Shown: in pieces, positions 24,729 through 33,473 of the stretch | Position numbering within the stretch: position 1 is the stretch's first letter | Layout: each line of letters starts with the position of its first letter | From: Pseudomonadota bacterium | Lineage (GTDB): Bacteria > Pseudomonadota > Alphaproteobacteria > Sphingomonadales > Sphingomonadaceae | Direction: 5' to 3' | Length of the DNA: 64,000 nt | Assembly (NCBI GenBank): GCA_023458055.1 | Contig: JAEXAW010000012.1 | Coordinates: 33,951-97,950 of the forward strand | Notes under the pieces: model-generated | The model's database searches: none | The model's input: the letters and a program-made list of their open reading frames with translations, nothing else | What the model was told of the DNA's origin: nothing | Program-made: the position numbers and the translations under genes

Positions 24729-26357
24729 CTAGCCACCTCCGGGCTTGCTGGTACCAATCGGTTCGGTGCGCGGACGCGCCTTGCCACCGCTGCCACCATG
24801 CCCTTTGCCTTGTGCCCGGTCCCATTCGATATGGTAGAGGTCAAAGCGCCGGTCGGCGAGGTTGCGTACCGTCCCTTCCGCACGCGCCCAGTTCAGATCG
24901 GCAAGGTTGACGTCGCTGATCGTCAGCGTTTCAACATTCTCGGTCGCCTCGGCTGCCACCCCGTCGCGCGCAAAGGGAAAATCGCACGGTGTCAGGATGC
25001 AACTTTGCGCATATTGAATGTCCATATTGCCGACATTGGGAAGGTTGCCGACATTGCCCGACAATACCACAAAGCACTGGTTTTCGATCGCCCGCGCCTG
25101 CGCGCAGTAGCGTACGCGCAAATAGCCTTGGCGGTTGTCGGTGCAGAAGGGCGTGAAAATAATCCGCGCGCCTTCGTCGGCGAGGCGGCGTGCAAGTTCG
25201 GGGAATTCGCTGTCATAACAGATAAGCACGCCAATCGGCCCGCAATCGGTCTGGATCGCCTCGATCCGGTCGCCGCCCTTGATGTTCCACCAATAGCGTT
25301 CATTGGGGGTGGGGTGGATTTTCTCCTGCTCATGGACCGATCCGTCGCGAAGGAAAATATAGGCGACATTCTGGATATCATCATCTTCGGTGCGGGTCGG
25401 GTGCGAGCCGCCGATGATATTGATATTATATTTGAGCGCCATGTCGGCGAAGGATTTTTTGAGCTTGGGTGTATATTTGGTGAGCGCCTCAATCGCCTCC
25501 TGCGGCGACAATTCGCGGTCTTCGAATGAAAGGAGTTGCAGCGTGAACAATTCGGGAAAGACAATGAAGTCCGCCTCATAATCCGCTGCAACATCGATAA
25601 AATATTCAATATTTTTTACGAATTCGTCAAAGTCTTTGACCGCGCGCGCTTGCAATTGGCAGGTTGCTAGGCGCACCGATTCTACCCCGCGCGGCAGGCG
25701 ATGCTTTACCGGCTTGTCGGTTTCGACATAGGGGTTGCGCCACACCATATGCGCGGCGAAGCCTTTGGAGCGTTTATCCTCGGGGAGATAATTTGCCAGC
25801 ACACCGATGGGCTCGAACCCGTTGGCGAGCTGGAAGCGGATCACCGGATCATGCAGTTTGCCCGCCTCGACCTGCGCCAGATATTCCTCTGGATCCTGCC
25901 CCACCCGTTTCCACACGCGCGACAGGCCCGGCATCCGCCCGCCGAACACGATGCCGGTAAGACCCAATTCTTCCGCCAGCGCGCGGCGCGCTTCGTAAAG
26001 GCGGCGGCCAAGGCGCGTGCCCCGCACCTTGGGATCGACACACATTTCATAGCCATAGAGCCAATCCCCGGTCGGATTGTGGCGCGAGCCGAGCCCGTTT
26101 CCGCTGATTTCCTCCCAGTCATGCGGTTTCAATGCAATCGCGCCGGATAGCCGCATCGACGCGCAATAGCCGACCACCTTGTCATCAAGTACCGCGACGA
26201 AACAGCCTGCCGGATAATTGTTCATCTGTGCCCGGATTTCCGCATAGGTATAGGGCGGCAGTTCGTCATAGACCCGGCGAACGAGCGCGGCGATGCCGGA
26301 TACATCGGCATGGGTGGCGGTGCGGACTTCGAGCCGGGCGGAACGGGTGGTAGTCAT
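24729..26357 (-). CDS. Bifunctional GNAT acetyltransferase / carbon-nitrogen hydrolase fusion
   Basis: A 542-residue two-domain protein. Residues 1-190 are a GNAT domain (RTATHADVSGIAALV at the start, FVAVLDDKVVGYC, VDPKVRGTRLGRRLYEARRALAEEL forming the acetyl-CoA loop). Residues about 230-500 are a nitrilase-superfamily domain with catalytic Glu in FIVFPELFTLQ, Lys in HEQEKIHPTPNERYWW and Cys in GVLICYDSEFPELARR. This architecture is known in databases as a GNAT/carbon-nitrogen hydrolase bifunctional protein; its reaction is not established. ATG is preceded by GGGAG. It is monocistronic and lies upstream of icd in the opposite reading order on the same strand, with about 75 bases to icd's stop. 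Confidence 0.9.
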   Translation of the reverse strand: MTTTRSARLEVRTATHADVSGIAALVRRVYDELPPYTYAEIRAQMNNYPAGCFVAVLDDKVVGYCASMRLSGAIALKPHDWEEISGNGLGSRHNPTGDWLYGYEMCVDPKVRGTRLGRRLYEARRALAEELGLTGIVFGGRMPGLSRVWKRVGQDPEEYLAQVEAGKLHDPVIRFQLANGFEPIGVLANYLPEDKRSKGFAAHMVWRNPYVETDKPVKHRLPRGVESVRLATCQLQARAVKDFDEFVKNIEYFIDVAADYEADFIVFPELFTLQLLSFEDRELSPQEAIEALTKYTPKLKKSFADMALKYNINIIGGSHPTRTEDDDIQNVAYIFLRDGSVHEQEKIHPTPNERYWWNIKGGDRIEAIQTDCGPIGVLICYDSEFPELARRLADEGARIIFTPFCTDNRQGYLRVRYCAQARAIENQCFVVLSGNVGNLPNVGNMDIQYAQSCILTPCDFPFARDGVAAEATENVETLTISDVNLADLNWARAEGTVRNLADRRFDLYHIEWDRAQGKGHGGSGGKARPRTEPIGTSKPGGG

Positions 26358-26432
26358 AAGCTCCCTCTAATATAAAAAAGGGGCGGCGAGTTCATCGCCA
26401 CCCCCATTTCATCTAACGCATTGAAGCGTCAA

Positions 26433-27653
26433 TTATTTCCATGCCGCCATTTTCTTTTCGAGATTGGCGCGGATCGCTTCGAAGAATTGTTCCGTCGTCA
26501 TCCACGGCTGGTCGGGACCGATGAGGATGGCGAGATCCTTGGTCATCTGGCCATTTTCGACCGTTTCGATGCACACTTCTTCCAAGGCTTCTGCAAAACG
26601 GGTCACCTCGGGCGTATCGTCGAACTTGCCGCGATATTTAAGGCCGCCGGTCCAGGCGAAGATCGACGCAATCGGGTTGGTCGAGGTCGCCTTGCCCTGC
26701 TGGTGCTGGCGATAGTGGCGGGTGACCGTGCCGTGCGCAGCTTCGGCTTCAACCGTCTTGCCATCGGGCGTCATCAGGATTGAGGTCATCAGCCCGAGCG
26801 AACCGAAGCCCTGCGCGACCTGATCCGACTGGACGTCACCGTCATAATTTTTGCACGCCCATACGAACTTGCCGCTCCACTTGAGGGCCGAGGCGACCAT
26901 GTCGTCGATCAGGCGGTGCTGATATTCGATGCCTGCGGCTTCAAACTTCTCCTTGAAGTCCTTGTCGTAAACTTCCTGGAAGATGTCCTTGAAGCGGCCG
27001 TCATAGGCTTTCAAAATCGTGTTCTTGGTCGACAGGTAGACCGGCCATTGGCGGCTCAAGCCAAAGTTTAAGCACGCATAGGCAAAATCGCGGATCGAAT
27101 CGTCGAGATTATACATCCCCATGGCGACACCCGATGACGGGTAATCGAACACTTCATGTTCAATGATCTGACCATCTTCGCCAACCCATTTCATGGTCAG
27201 CTTGCCCGGGCCGGGGACGAGGAAATCGGTGGCTTTATACTGGTCACCAAAGGCATGACGGCCAACCACGATGGGATCGGTCCAGCCCGGAATGAGGCGG
27301 GGCACATTCTTGATGACGATGGGTTCACGGAACACTACGCCGCCAAGGATGTTGCGGATCGTCCCGTTGGGCGATTTCCACATGGATTTGAGTTTGAATT
27401 CCTCGACGCGCGCTTCGTCGGGCGTGATCGTCGCGCATTTGACGCCGACGCCATATTTCTGCACCGCCTTGGCCGCTTCAACCGTGATCTTGTCATCGGT
27501 TTCGTCGCGCTTTTCAACGCCAAGGTCATAATATTTAAGATCGATATCAAGATAGGGCAGGATCAGCTTTTCGCGGATCCACTGCCAGATAATCCGGGTC
27601 ATTTCGTCGCCGTCCATTTCGACGACCGGGTTCTTTACCTTGATCTTTTCCAT
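26433..27653 (-). CDS. icd: Isocitrate dehydrogenase (NADP+), eukaryote-type
   Basis: A 406-residue NADP-dependent isocitrate dehydrogenase of the subfamily shared with eukaryotic cytosolic/mitochondrial enzymes: MEKIKVKNPVVEMDGDEMTRIIW at the start, KSMWKSPNGTIRNILGG around the substrate serine, and DGDVQSDQVAQGFGSLGLMTS, with AHGTVTRHYRQHQQGK near the C-terminal cofactor site. It converts isocitrate to 2-oxoglutarate in the TCA cycle. ATG 27653 is chosen because the family starts there; the longer reading frame upstream is not conserved. Transcribed divergently from psd with about 230 bases between. Confidence 0.97.
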   Translation of the reverse strand: MEKIKVKNPVVEMDGDEMTRIIWQWIREKLILPYLDIDLKYYDLGVEKRDETDDKITVEAAKAVQKYGVGVKCATITPDEARVEEFKLKSMWKSPNGTIRNILGGVVFREPIVIKNVPRLIPGWTDPIVVGRHAFGDQYKATDFLVPGPGKLTMKWVGEDGQIIEHEVFDYPSSGVAMGMYNLDDSIRDFAYACLNFGLSRQWPVYLSTKNTILKAYDGRFKDIFQEVYDKDFKEKFEAAGIEYQHRLIDDMVASALKWSGKFVWACKNYDGDVQSDQVAQGFGSLGLMTSILMTPDGKTVEAEAAHGTVTRHYRQHQQGKATSTNPIASIFAWTGGLKYRGKFDDTPEVTRFAEALEEVCIETVENGQMTKDLAILIGPDQPWMTTEQFFEAIRANLEKKMAAWK

Positions 27654-27883
27654 TATTTCAGTGCCTCTCAACTGGGGAGCGTGTCCGATATACCGCAGCG
27701 CCTTAGGCAAAGCGGCCAAGAGATTCAACTATTGCGACAGTTGGATCGTGGCGTTTTGCGGGAGCCGCTGGTGGTCGGTTACGCATTTGATACAGGGTGC
27801 GGCGCGGGTTTAATGCGCAAGAATCGCGGAACATGTGCGTTTCGGCGGTTGTAACGAGTAGAAACAGTCCCTAGTAACAGTGC

Positions 27884-28615
27884 ATGTCTTTGCCACAAAA
27901 ATATGATAATCGCCCCGCTCCGGGCATCAAATGGGAGCGTCCGACTGTTCACCCCGAGGGTCGCAAATTTGCGCTGATCTCGGCGGGGATCACCCTGTTC
28001 TTTGCGATGATGGCGTGGGAAACGCTGGCCTGGCCGATGGCGGGGGTCACGCTTTGGGTACTCGCTTTTTTCCGTGATCCCGTGCGCGTCACGCCGCAAG
28101 GTGAAAATCTGGTGATCGCGCCCGCTGATGGCCTTATCACGCTTATTCAGGATGTGCCGCCGCCGCCCGAGATGGCGCATAGCCTCGGGACCGCCCCTGT
28201 GACACGCGTATCGATTTTCATGAGCGTGTTCGATGTCCATATCAACCGCTCGCCGATTGCGGGAACGGTCAAGCAAATCAGCTATATTCCGGGCAAATTT
28301 CTCAACGCCGATCTCGACAAGGCGAGCGAGGATAATGAACGCCAGCATTTTCTGGTCGAGCGCGCGGACGGTGTGAAGATCGGGTTCACGCAGATTGCCG
28401 GGCTTGTCGCGCGCCGCATCATGACCTTCGTCAAGAGCGGGGACATGGTTGCGGCCGGGGAACGCGTTGGCCTTATCCGCTTTGGCAGCCGTGTTGATGT
28501 TTATCTTCCCTCGGGCACGATGCCGCGCGTGACGCAAGGCCAGCGCACGATTGCGGGTGAAACTATCATCGCTGAAATCGGCAATGGCGCCGATCTCATC
28601 GGTATTCCCCATTAA
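27884..28615 (+). CDS. psd: Phosphatidylserine decarboxylase proenzyme
   Basis: A 243-residue short-form phosphatidylserine decarboxylase. Two hydrophobic segments near residues 28-55 (FALISAGITLFFAMMAWETLAW) anchor it to the inner membrane, then VFDVHINRSPIAGTV, and the maturation site FGSRVD near residue 203, where the proenzyme cleaves itself between Gly and Ser to form the pyruvoyl group. It makes phosphatidylethanolamine from phosphatidylserine. pssA follows after 10 bases, so both steps of PE synthesis are encoded together, as usual in alphaproteobacteria. Confidence 0.95.
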   Translation: MSLPQKYDNRPAPGIKWERPTVHPEGRKFALISAGITLFFAMMAWETLAWPMAGVTLWVLAFFRDPVRVTPQGENLVIAPADGLITLIQDVPPPPEMAHSLGTAPVTRVSIFMSVFDVHINRSPIAGTVKQISYIPGKFLNADLDKASEDNERQHFLVERADGVKIGFTQIAGLVARRIMTFVKSGDMVAAGERVGLIRFGSRVDVYLPSGTMPRVTQGQRTIAGETIIAEIGNGADLIGIPH

Positions 28616-28625
28616 AGGCACCGCA

Positions 28626-29432
28626 ATGGAAGCAGAGCAGCAACCCGATCCGAACCTGCCTGAAGCTGCCCAAGAGGCGCGGGGCGCGCGGATCGGCAAT
28701 ATCCCGCTGCGCGCGGTTCCCGCCAATGCGATCACCGTGCTGGCGCTGTGCATGGGGTTGACGGGGGTGCGCTTTGCGATGGGCGGCGTGTGGGAAAATG
28801 CGCTGCTGTGCATTGTCGCGGCCGGCATCCTCGACGGCATGGACGGACGGATCGCCCGTGCGCTCAAGGGTAACACCCGTTTCGGGGCGGAACTGGACAG
28901 CCTGTCCGATGTGACGGCGTTCGGGGTTGCCCCTGCGCTCACCATTTTCCTATGGTCTTTGCACGAAGCGCCGAAATTTGGCTGGGTCGCCTCGATTGCG
29001 CTCGCCGTTTGTTGCGCGCTGCGGCTCGCACGCTTCAATGCCCGCATCGACGTCGAGGACCAGCCACATAAATCCGCGGGGTTCAACACGGGCGTTCCGG
29101 CACCGGCGGGGGCAGGGCTTGCCCTCATGCCGATGTTTGCGTGGTTGGTTTCGGGCAATGATGGGTTCCGCCAATGGTATGTGATGATGCCCTGGATGCT
29201 CCTCATCGCTTTCCTGATGATTTCTAACATTGCGACCTTTAGCTGGGGGTCGATCCGTCTGCGCCGGTCCGTCCGGTTGGAAGCAATCGCCGTGATCGGT
29301 CTTATCGGTGTCGCGCTGATCACCGCGCCTTGGTACACCTTGCTGGCCATCTGCATGGCGTATCTCGCGACGATCCCGTTCAGCATCATGAGCTATGCCA
29401 AGGTGAAACGCGCGCGAATTACCCCCGCTTAA
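28626..29432 (+). CDS. pssA: CDP-diacylglycerol-serine O-phosphatidyltransferase
   Basis: A 268-residue integral membrane CDP-alcohol phosphatidyltransferase. Start ATG 28626 behind AAAGG. The family motif DG-x2-AR-x8-G-x3-D-x3-D is present as DGRIAR...GAELDSLSD within LDGMDGRIARALKGNTRFG. Around eight hydrophobic segments follow the first cytoplasmic stretch. It forms phosphatidylserine, which Psd (the gene 10 bases upstream) decarboxylates. Length and motif agree with the membrane-bound PssA type of alphaproteobacteria and Gram-positives rather than the E. coli PLD-type enzyme. Confidence 0.95.
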   Translation: MEAEQQPDPNLPEAAQEARGARIGNIPLRAVPANAITVLALCMGLTGVRFAMGGVWENALLCIVAAGILDGMDGRIARALKGNTRFGAELDSLSDVTAFGVAPALTIFLWSLHEAPKFGWVASIALAVCCALRLARFNARIDVEDQPHKSAGFNTGVPAPAGAGLALMPMFAWLVSGNDGFRQWYVMMPWMLLIAFLMISNIATFSWGSIRLRRSVRLEAIAVIGLIGVALITAPWYTLLAICMAYLATIPFSIMSYAKVKRARITPA

Positions 29433-29447
29433 CTCCCACCCTTCAAT

Positions 29448-29681
29448 TTAGGCTGCTGCCGCGCGGCGGATCATCGCAGCGGAGGGCGGCGGTGCGAGGC
29501 GATGGCTGTGCCGTGGTCGCCGCGGTGTGTGCACCATGACCGGACCAATTGCCGCCGGAACATGCTCACCCATGAGTGCGGTAAGGATCGTATCGGCCTT
29601 GTCGCGCACCATCAGCACGATCAGCAGCAGCGACCCGAAGAACGCACCGGCAAATAACAGCGAAGCAAATATCGCGAACAT
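29448..29681 (-). CDS. Small single-pass membrane protein, unknown function
   Basis: A 77-residue protein starting MFAIFASLLFAGAFFGSLLLIVLMV. ATG 29681 has AAGGA at 9 bases. One N-terminal hydrophobic helix, then a polar region with RDKADTILTALMGEHVPAAIG and a basic, proline-rich tail (HTPRRPRHSHRLAPPPS). Likely an inner-membrane protein with its tail in the cytoplasm. It converges on pssA. A GTTC-N7-GTTC element lies about 120 bases upstream, which would be a LexA site in alphaproteobacteria. I cannot name the family. Confidence 0.65.
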   Translation of the reverse strand: MFAIFASLLFAGAFFGSLLLIVLMVRDKADTILTALMGEHVPAAIGPVMVHTPRRPRHSHRLAPPPSAAMIRRAAAA

Positions 29682-30069
29682 AACAAAGCGTCCTTGTCTC
29701 TGGCCTTGATGCTTATCCCGCTCGTCCGGTCCGTGACGCCATAACTGCAATCAAGACCGGATTGGAGGAGTAACGCATTTTCGGCGTTCTCGGTTATATG
29801 TTCGCTTTATGTTCCACATCACTCAGAGCGCGTCAAGCGTTTATTTTCACGCTTTGTTCTGATCTCAGCTTTGCATATCTTCGTCTTTGCATGTATAATA
29901 TGTTTCGCGCAGAGGCCGTAGAGGAACCGGCGGAGCAAAGACGTCGCGAACGGATCAAAGCTGGTCCGATCGCCCCGCGGTGCCTGTGCGTGAAATACTT
30001 AATCATGAGAATGAATATAGAAGGATCAGTTTAGAGGTTTTCGTACCTGACACCGTAACCTCGCCGTCA
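29682..30069. other. Intergenic region without a supported gene
   Basis: About 390 bases between the small membrane protein gene and the end of the LysR gene. It is AT-richer than the flanks, holds the possible LexA box at 29800-29814 and presumably the promoter of the leftward small gene. A 78-codon plus-strand frame at 29798-30034 has no ribosome site or coding signature, so I do not call it. Confidence 0.5.
29800..29814. promoter_or_regulatory. Possible LexA (SOS) box GTTC-N7-GTTC
   Basis: GTTC GCTTTAT GTTC matches the direct-repeat LexA consensus of alphaproteobacteria exactly at the eight specified bases. It is about 120 bases upstream of the start of the small membrane protein gene. 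The motif is short enough to occur by chance once or twice in a window of this size. Confidence 0.25.
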
Positions 30070-30972
30070 TCAACTCAATTTTTCCGCTAGATACTCTACA
30101 AAGAGTCGTACACGTGTGGGAACATTGGCACCGCCCACAAAAAGTGCGTTGATCTGTTCGCGATCGCCGGGGTTGTAATCGGCAAGGAGTTCGATAAGGG
30201 TGCCGTCGACCAGATGGTGCGCGACGTTGAATGTGCCGACCCGGCCTATGCCGATGCCTTCGAGGGCGAGTTGTACTACGGTATCACCGTTATTGACCTC
30301 GATATTGCCGCCAGGTTCGAGCGTGAAAATTTCGCCGTCGCGCTTGAAGGGCCAAGCGGGGCTGGCTCTCCTAAAGTTGAAACCGATGCAATTGTGTCGG
30401 AGCAAATCTTCGGGGACCATCGGCATTCCGTGTTTTTCTAGATATGCTGGGGAAGCGACCACGGCGCGGGCGCTATCGCCTAGTCGGCGAGCGGTGAGGT
30501 CGCTATCGGGGAGTGGTCCGATGCGAATGGCCACATCGGCACGCTCTTCGATCAAGTCGATGCGTGTGTCGGTTATACTGAGATCAACGTTGATGGCCGG
30601 GTAGCGCGCCAGAAATTCGCCCAGCAAAGGCACAAGGATTTTGCGACCATGCGCATGGGTCGAACTAACGCGCAGACGACCGCGCGGGGCGGCTTGATCG
30701 GCGATATGCTGTTCGCTTTCATCGAGGTCGCGCAAGATACGTAAGGCGGCACGGTGATAATCTTCGCCTTCAGGGGTGAGGGCAATGGCGCGGGTAGTGC
30801 GTATAAGCAGGCGTACGCCGAGCCGATCTTCAAGCCGGGCAATCACGCGACTGACGGCAGAAGGGGACAAGCCAACAACGCGCGCTGCAGCAGAAAGGCT
30901 GCCTTTCCCGACGACAGTTGCAAAAATTTCCATTTCGCCCGAGCGGCCTATCGTTTCACGGTTTTTGCTCAT
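30070..30972 (-). CDS. LysR-family transcriptional regulator
   Basis: A 300-residue LysR-type regulator. The N-terminal winged HTH is MEIFATVVGKGSLSAAARVVGLSPSAVSRVIARLEDRLGVRLL, followed by a linker helix and a periplasmic-binding-protein-like effector domain (RGRLRVSSTHAHGRKILVPLLGEFLARYP; ADVAIRIGPLPDSDLTARRLG). Overall it resembles the CrgA/DmlR branch. It lies divergent from the MFS transporter gene with about 140 bases between, the classical layout in which the regulator controls the transporter from the shared intergenic operator. Inducer unknown. Confidence 0.9.
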   Translation of the reverse strand: MSKNRETIGRSGEMEIFATVVGKGSLSAAARVVGLSPSAVSRVIARLEDRLGVRLLIRTTRAIALTPEGEDYHRAALRILRDLDESEQHIADQAAPRGRLRVSSTHAHGRKILVPLLGEFLARYPAINVDLSITDTRIDLIEERADVAIRIGPLPDSDLTARRLGDSARAVVASPAYLEKHGMPMVPEDLLRHNCIGFNFRRASPAWPFKRDGEIFTLEPGGNIEVNNGDTVVQLALEGIGIGRVGTFNVAHHLVDGTLIELLADYNPGDREQINALFVGGANVPTRVRLFVEYLAEKLS

Positions 30973-31111
30973 CTTTGCGTTTAACTCACAAATGTTTTTC
31001 GAAATATCATTCTAATCAAGCCTGTCTCTACTGTCTATCTGTGCGCCAACGAGAAAGAAGAGTGATTGCCTAGTGGCAATTGTTCCGGACAATTTAAGGG
31101 ATGACGTCATC

Positions 31112-32295
31112 ATGAAACTCAATCCGGCTTTGTTGGCGCTGGCTATCGGCGCTTTTGGCATTGGTGTAACCGAATTTTCGCCGATGGGATTGCTGCCCGT
31201 TATGGCTACCGACCTTGGAGTTTCAATTCCGATTGCGGGGTTGCTGGTCAGCGCCTATGCCGTGGGCGTGATGCTGAGCGCTCCGCTGATGACGCTGGCC
31301 ACCGCAAGACTTCCGCGCCGCACCTTGCTCATAGGCTTGATGGGCATTTTTACGCTGGGCAATTTCCTCTCGGCCGTTGCGACTGACTATTATATGCTGC
31401 TGATTGCGCGTATCATCACCTCGCTAAATCATGGCACGTTTTTCGGCGTCGGATCGGTCGTGGCGGCGAGCGTCGTTGCGCCCGACAAAAGGGCTGCGGC
31501 CGTTGCTGCCATGTTCATGGGGCTCACCATTGCGACCATTGGCGGGGTGCCGCTCGCGACTTGGGTGGGCGAAGTGGCCGGCTGGCGTGCCGCGTTCTGG
31601 GGCATTACGGCGCTGGGCGTGTTGGCGATGATGGCGCTGCGGGCGGCGCTGCCCAATATCCCTGCCGACAAGGATGTGAATCTGAAATCCGAAATCAACG
31701 TGCTGAAGCGCGGCCCGGTGCTGTTTGCCCTCGCACTGACGGTGATTGGTTCGAGTGCGATGTTCACTGTTTTCACCTATATCGCCCCAATCTTGCAGCA
31801 TGAAGCCCATGCTTCGACGCTGTTTGTGACCGCGATGCTGGTGATTTACGGCGTCGGTTTGACGGTAGGCAATATGCTGGGTGGCCGCTTTGCCGATAAG
31901 TCGGTGGATAAGACGCTCATCGTGTCACTGGGCGGATTGGTTGCACTGCTCGTCATCTTTGCCTTTATGATGAAATGGCTGGTGGTGGCTCCGGTGGTGA
32001 TTTTCCTGTGGGGGTCGCGAGCTTTGCCATTGTCCCGCCCTTGCAAATGCGAGTGATGCAGGAAGCCAGTGAAGCGCCCAACCTTGCATCGGCGATGAAC
32101 ATCGGTGCGTTTAACCTGGGCAATGCGATTGGTGCGGCTCTCGGCGGCGCAGTAATCAGTCATGGACTAGGGTATCCCGCAGTATCGATCGCCGGGGCCG
32201 CCATGTCTGCCATTGGTCTGGTCATGGTGATGATGGCAAGGCGGAGTGGCGATGAAAAATGCGATCGTCAGACCATTGCCATCGTGGGGCATTAG
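31112..32295 (+). pseudogene. MFS transporter (DHA1/AraJ-like) broken by a frameshift
   Basis: The gene encodes a 12-helix major facilitator of the drug/sugar efflux DHA1 group (PALLALAIGAFGIGVTEFSPMGLLP at the start, LISAYAVGVMLSAP-like LLVSAYAVGVMLSAPLM next). The frame runs to about base 32012, then would stop at 32056 after a nonsense tail. The rest of the protein (VASFAIVPPLQMRV through GAALGGAVISHGLGYP and on to 32295) continues in another frame. The break sits in TGTGGGGGTCGCG: one extra G would restore FLWGVASFAIVPPLQ. So a single base is missing from a G run. It is either a sequencing/assembly error or a recent inactivation. Regulated presumably by the divergent LysR protein. Confidence 0.75.
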
Positions 32296-32316
32296 GTGCG
32301 CGCAAAAAGCTGATAT

Positions 32317-32351
32317 AAATGGCGGCGCTCTCTTATAGGACGCCGCCATTT
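32317..32351. terminator. Probable terminator after the MFS gene
   Basis: AAATGGCGGCG...CGCCGCCATTT forms an 11-bp stem with a 13-base loop, starting 21 bases after the MFS gene stop and upstream of rpsB. It carries AAA and TTT at its outer ends rather than a long T tract. Confidence 0.6.
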
Positions 32352-32531
32352 GATCAAGCACATTTGGCTCCGCGCAAAAGTCGTGCCAGCCCCTCTTGCA
32401 TTTCTTGGCCACCCCGGCTAAGGGCCCGCACATTCCACATGGAAAAGCGCACATACCGGTGCCAACGGCGCCCTTTTAGGGATGTCCTGCGGTTCTAGCT
32501 TTCCAGAGGACCAACCGGAAGGAGAAAGACT

Positions 32532-33338
32532 ATGGCGGCACCTGTCGTCACGATGCAGCAATTGATTGAGGCCGGCGCACATTTCGGCCACCAGACCCAT
32601 CGCTGGAACCCGCGGATGAAGCCGTATATCTTCGGCGACCGCAACGGCATCCACATTCTTGACTTGAGCCAGACCGTGCCGCTGTTCGCGCGCGCGCTCG
32701 ATTTCGTGTCACAGGTTGCGGCCTCGGGCGGCAAGGTGCTGTTCGTCGGCACCAAGCGTCAGGCGCAAGGGCCGATCGCGGAAGCCGCAGCGGCTTCGGG
32801 TCAGCATTTCGTCAACCATCGCTGGCTGGGCGGCATGCTCACCAACTGGAAGACCATCTCGAATTCGATCAAGCGTATGAAGACGCTCGAAGAGCAGCTT
32901 TCGGGTGACACCGCCGGTCTCACGAAGAAGGAAGTGTTGCAGCGGACGCGCGAACTCGAAAAGCTCCAGATGTCGCTTGGCGGCATCCGCGATATGGGCG
33001 GCGTTCCGGACGTAATGTTCGTGATTGACGCGAACAAGGAAGAACTCGCGATCAAGGAAGCCAATGTGCTTGGTATTCCGGTCGTGGCGATCCTCGATTC
33101 GAACGTGTCGCCTGACGGTATCGCATTCCCGGTTCCGGCCAATGACGACGCCAGCCGCGCAATCCGCCTCTATTGTGAAGCGATTGCAACCGCTGCGACC
33201 CGTGGCAACCAGTCGGGCAAGGCTGCCCGCGGCGTTGACATCGGGGCAATGGAAAATCCGGTCAACGAAGACGCGGCTGCTCCGGTAGTTGAAGCCGTCG
33301 AAGTGGTTGCCGAAGAAGCTCCGGCGACTGACGCCTGA
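32532..33338 (+). CDS. rpsB: 30S ribosomal protein S2
   Basis: A 268-residue ribosomal protein S2 (MAAPVVTMQQLIEAGAHFGHQTHRWNPRMKPYIFG at the start, GTKRQAQGPIAEAA, WLGGMLTNWKTI, and PDVMFVIDANKEELAIKEAN), slightly long owing to an acidic, alanine-rich tail. The ATG is preceded by AAGGAGAAAGACT. It opens the classical rpsB-tsf-pyrH-frr block. The leader from 32352 to 32531 could carry S2 autoregulation, but I can only point at its presence; no conserved structure is claimed. Confidence 0.98.
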   Translation: MAAPVVTMQQLIEAGAHFGHQTHRWNPRMKPYIFGDRNGIHILDLSQTVPLFARALDFVSQVAASGGKVLFVGTKRQAQGPIAEAAAASGQHFVNHRWLGGMLTNWKTISNSIKRMKTLEEQLSGDTAGLTKKEVLQRTRELEKLQMSLGGIRDMGGVPDVMFVIDANKEELAIKEANVLGIPVVAILDSNVSPDGIAFPVPANDDASRAIRLYCEAIATAATRGNQSGKAARGVDIGAMENPVNEDAAAPVVEAVEVVAEEAPATDA

Positions 33339-33473
33339 AGATCGAGCGATGACGGGAGCGGCGGGATAACGTCCGCCCTGTCACGCTGATGTCATCAAAA
33401 TCATTGAGGGGGGCGCTTCAGGTTATCCTGCGGCGCTCCCGCACTCGCATTTGAAAAATAGAAGGAAGTAAAC

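Noticed and set aside
27779..29389. A 536-codon open frame on the minus strand opposite psd and pssA
   Set aside because: It is the antisense shadow of two well-supported genes in GC-rich DNA; no family motif, and its composition (Arg/Ala-rich without structure) fits a shadow.
29798..30034. A 78-codon plus-strand frame in the gap before the LysR gene
   Set aside because: No ribosome site, cysteine-rich irregular sequence, no similarity; not called.
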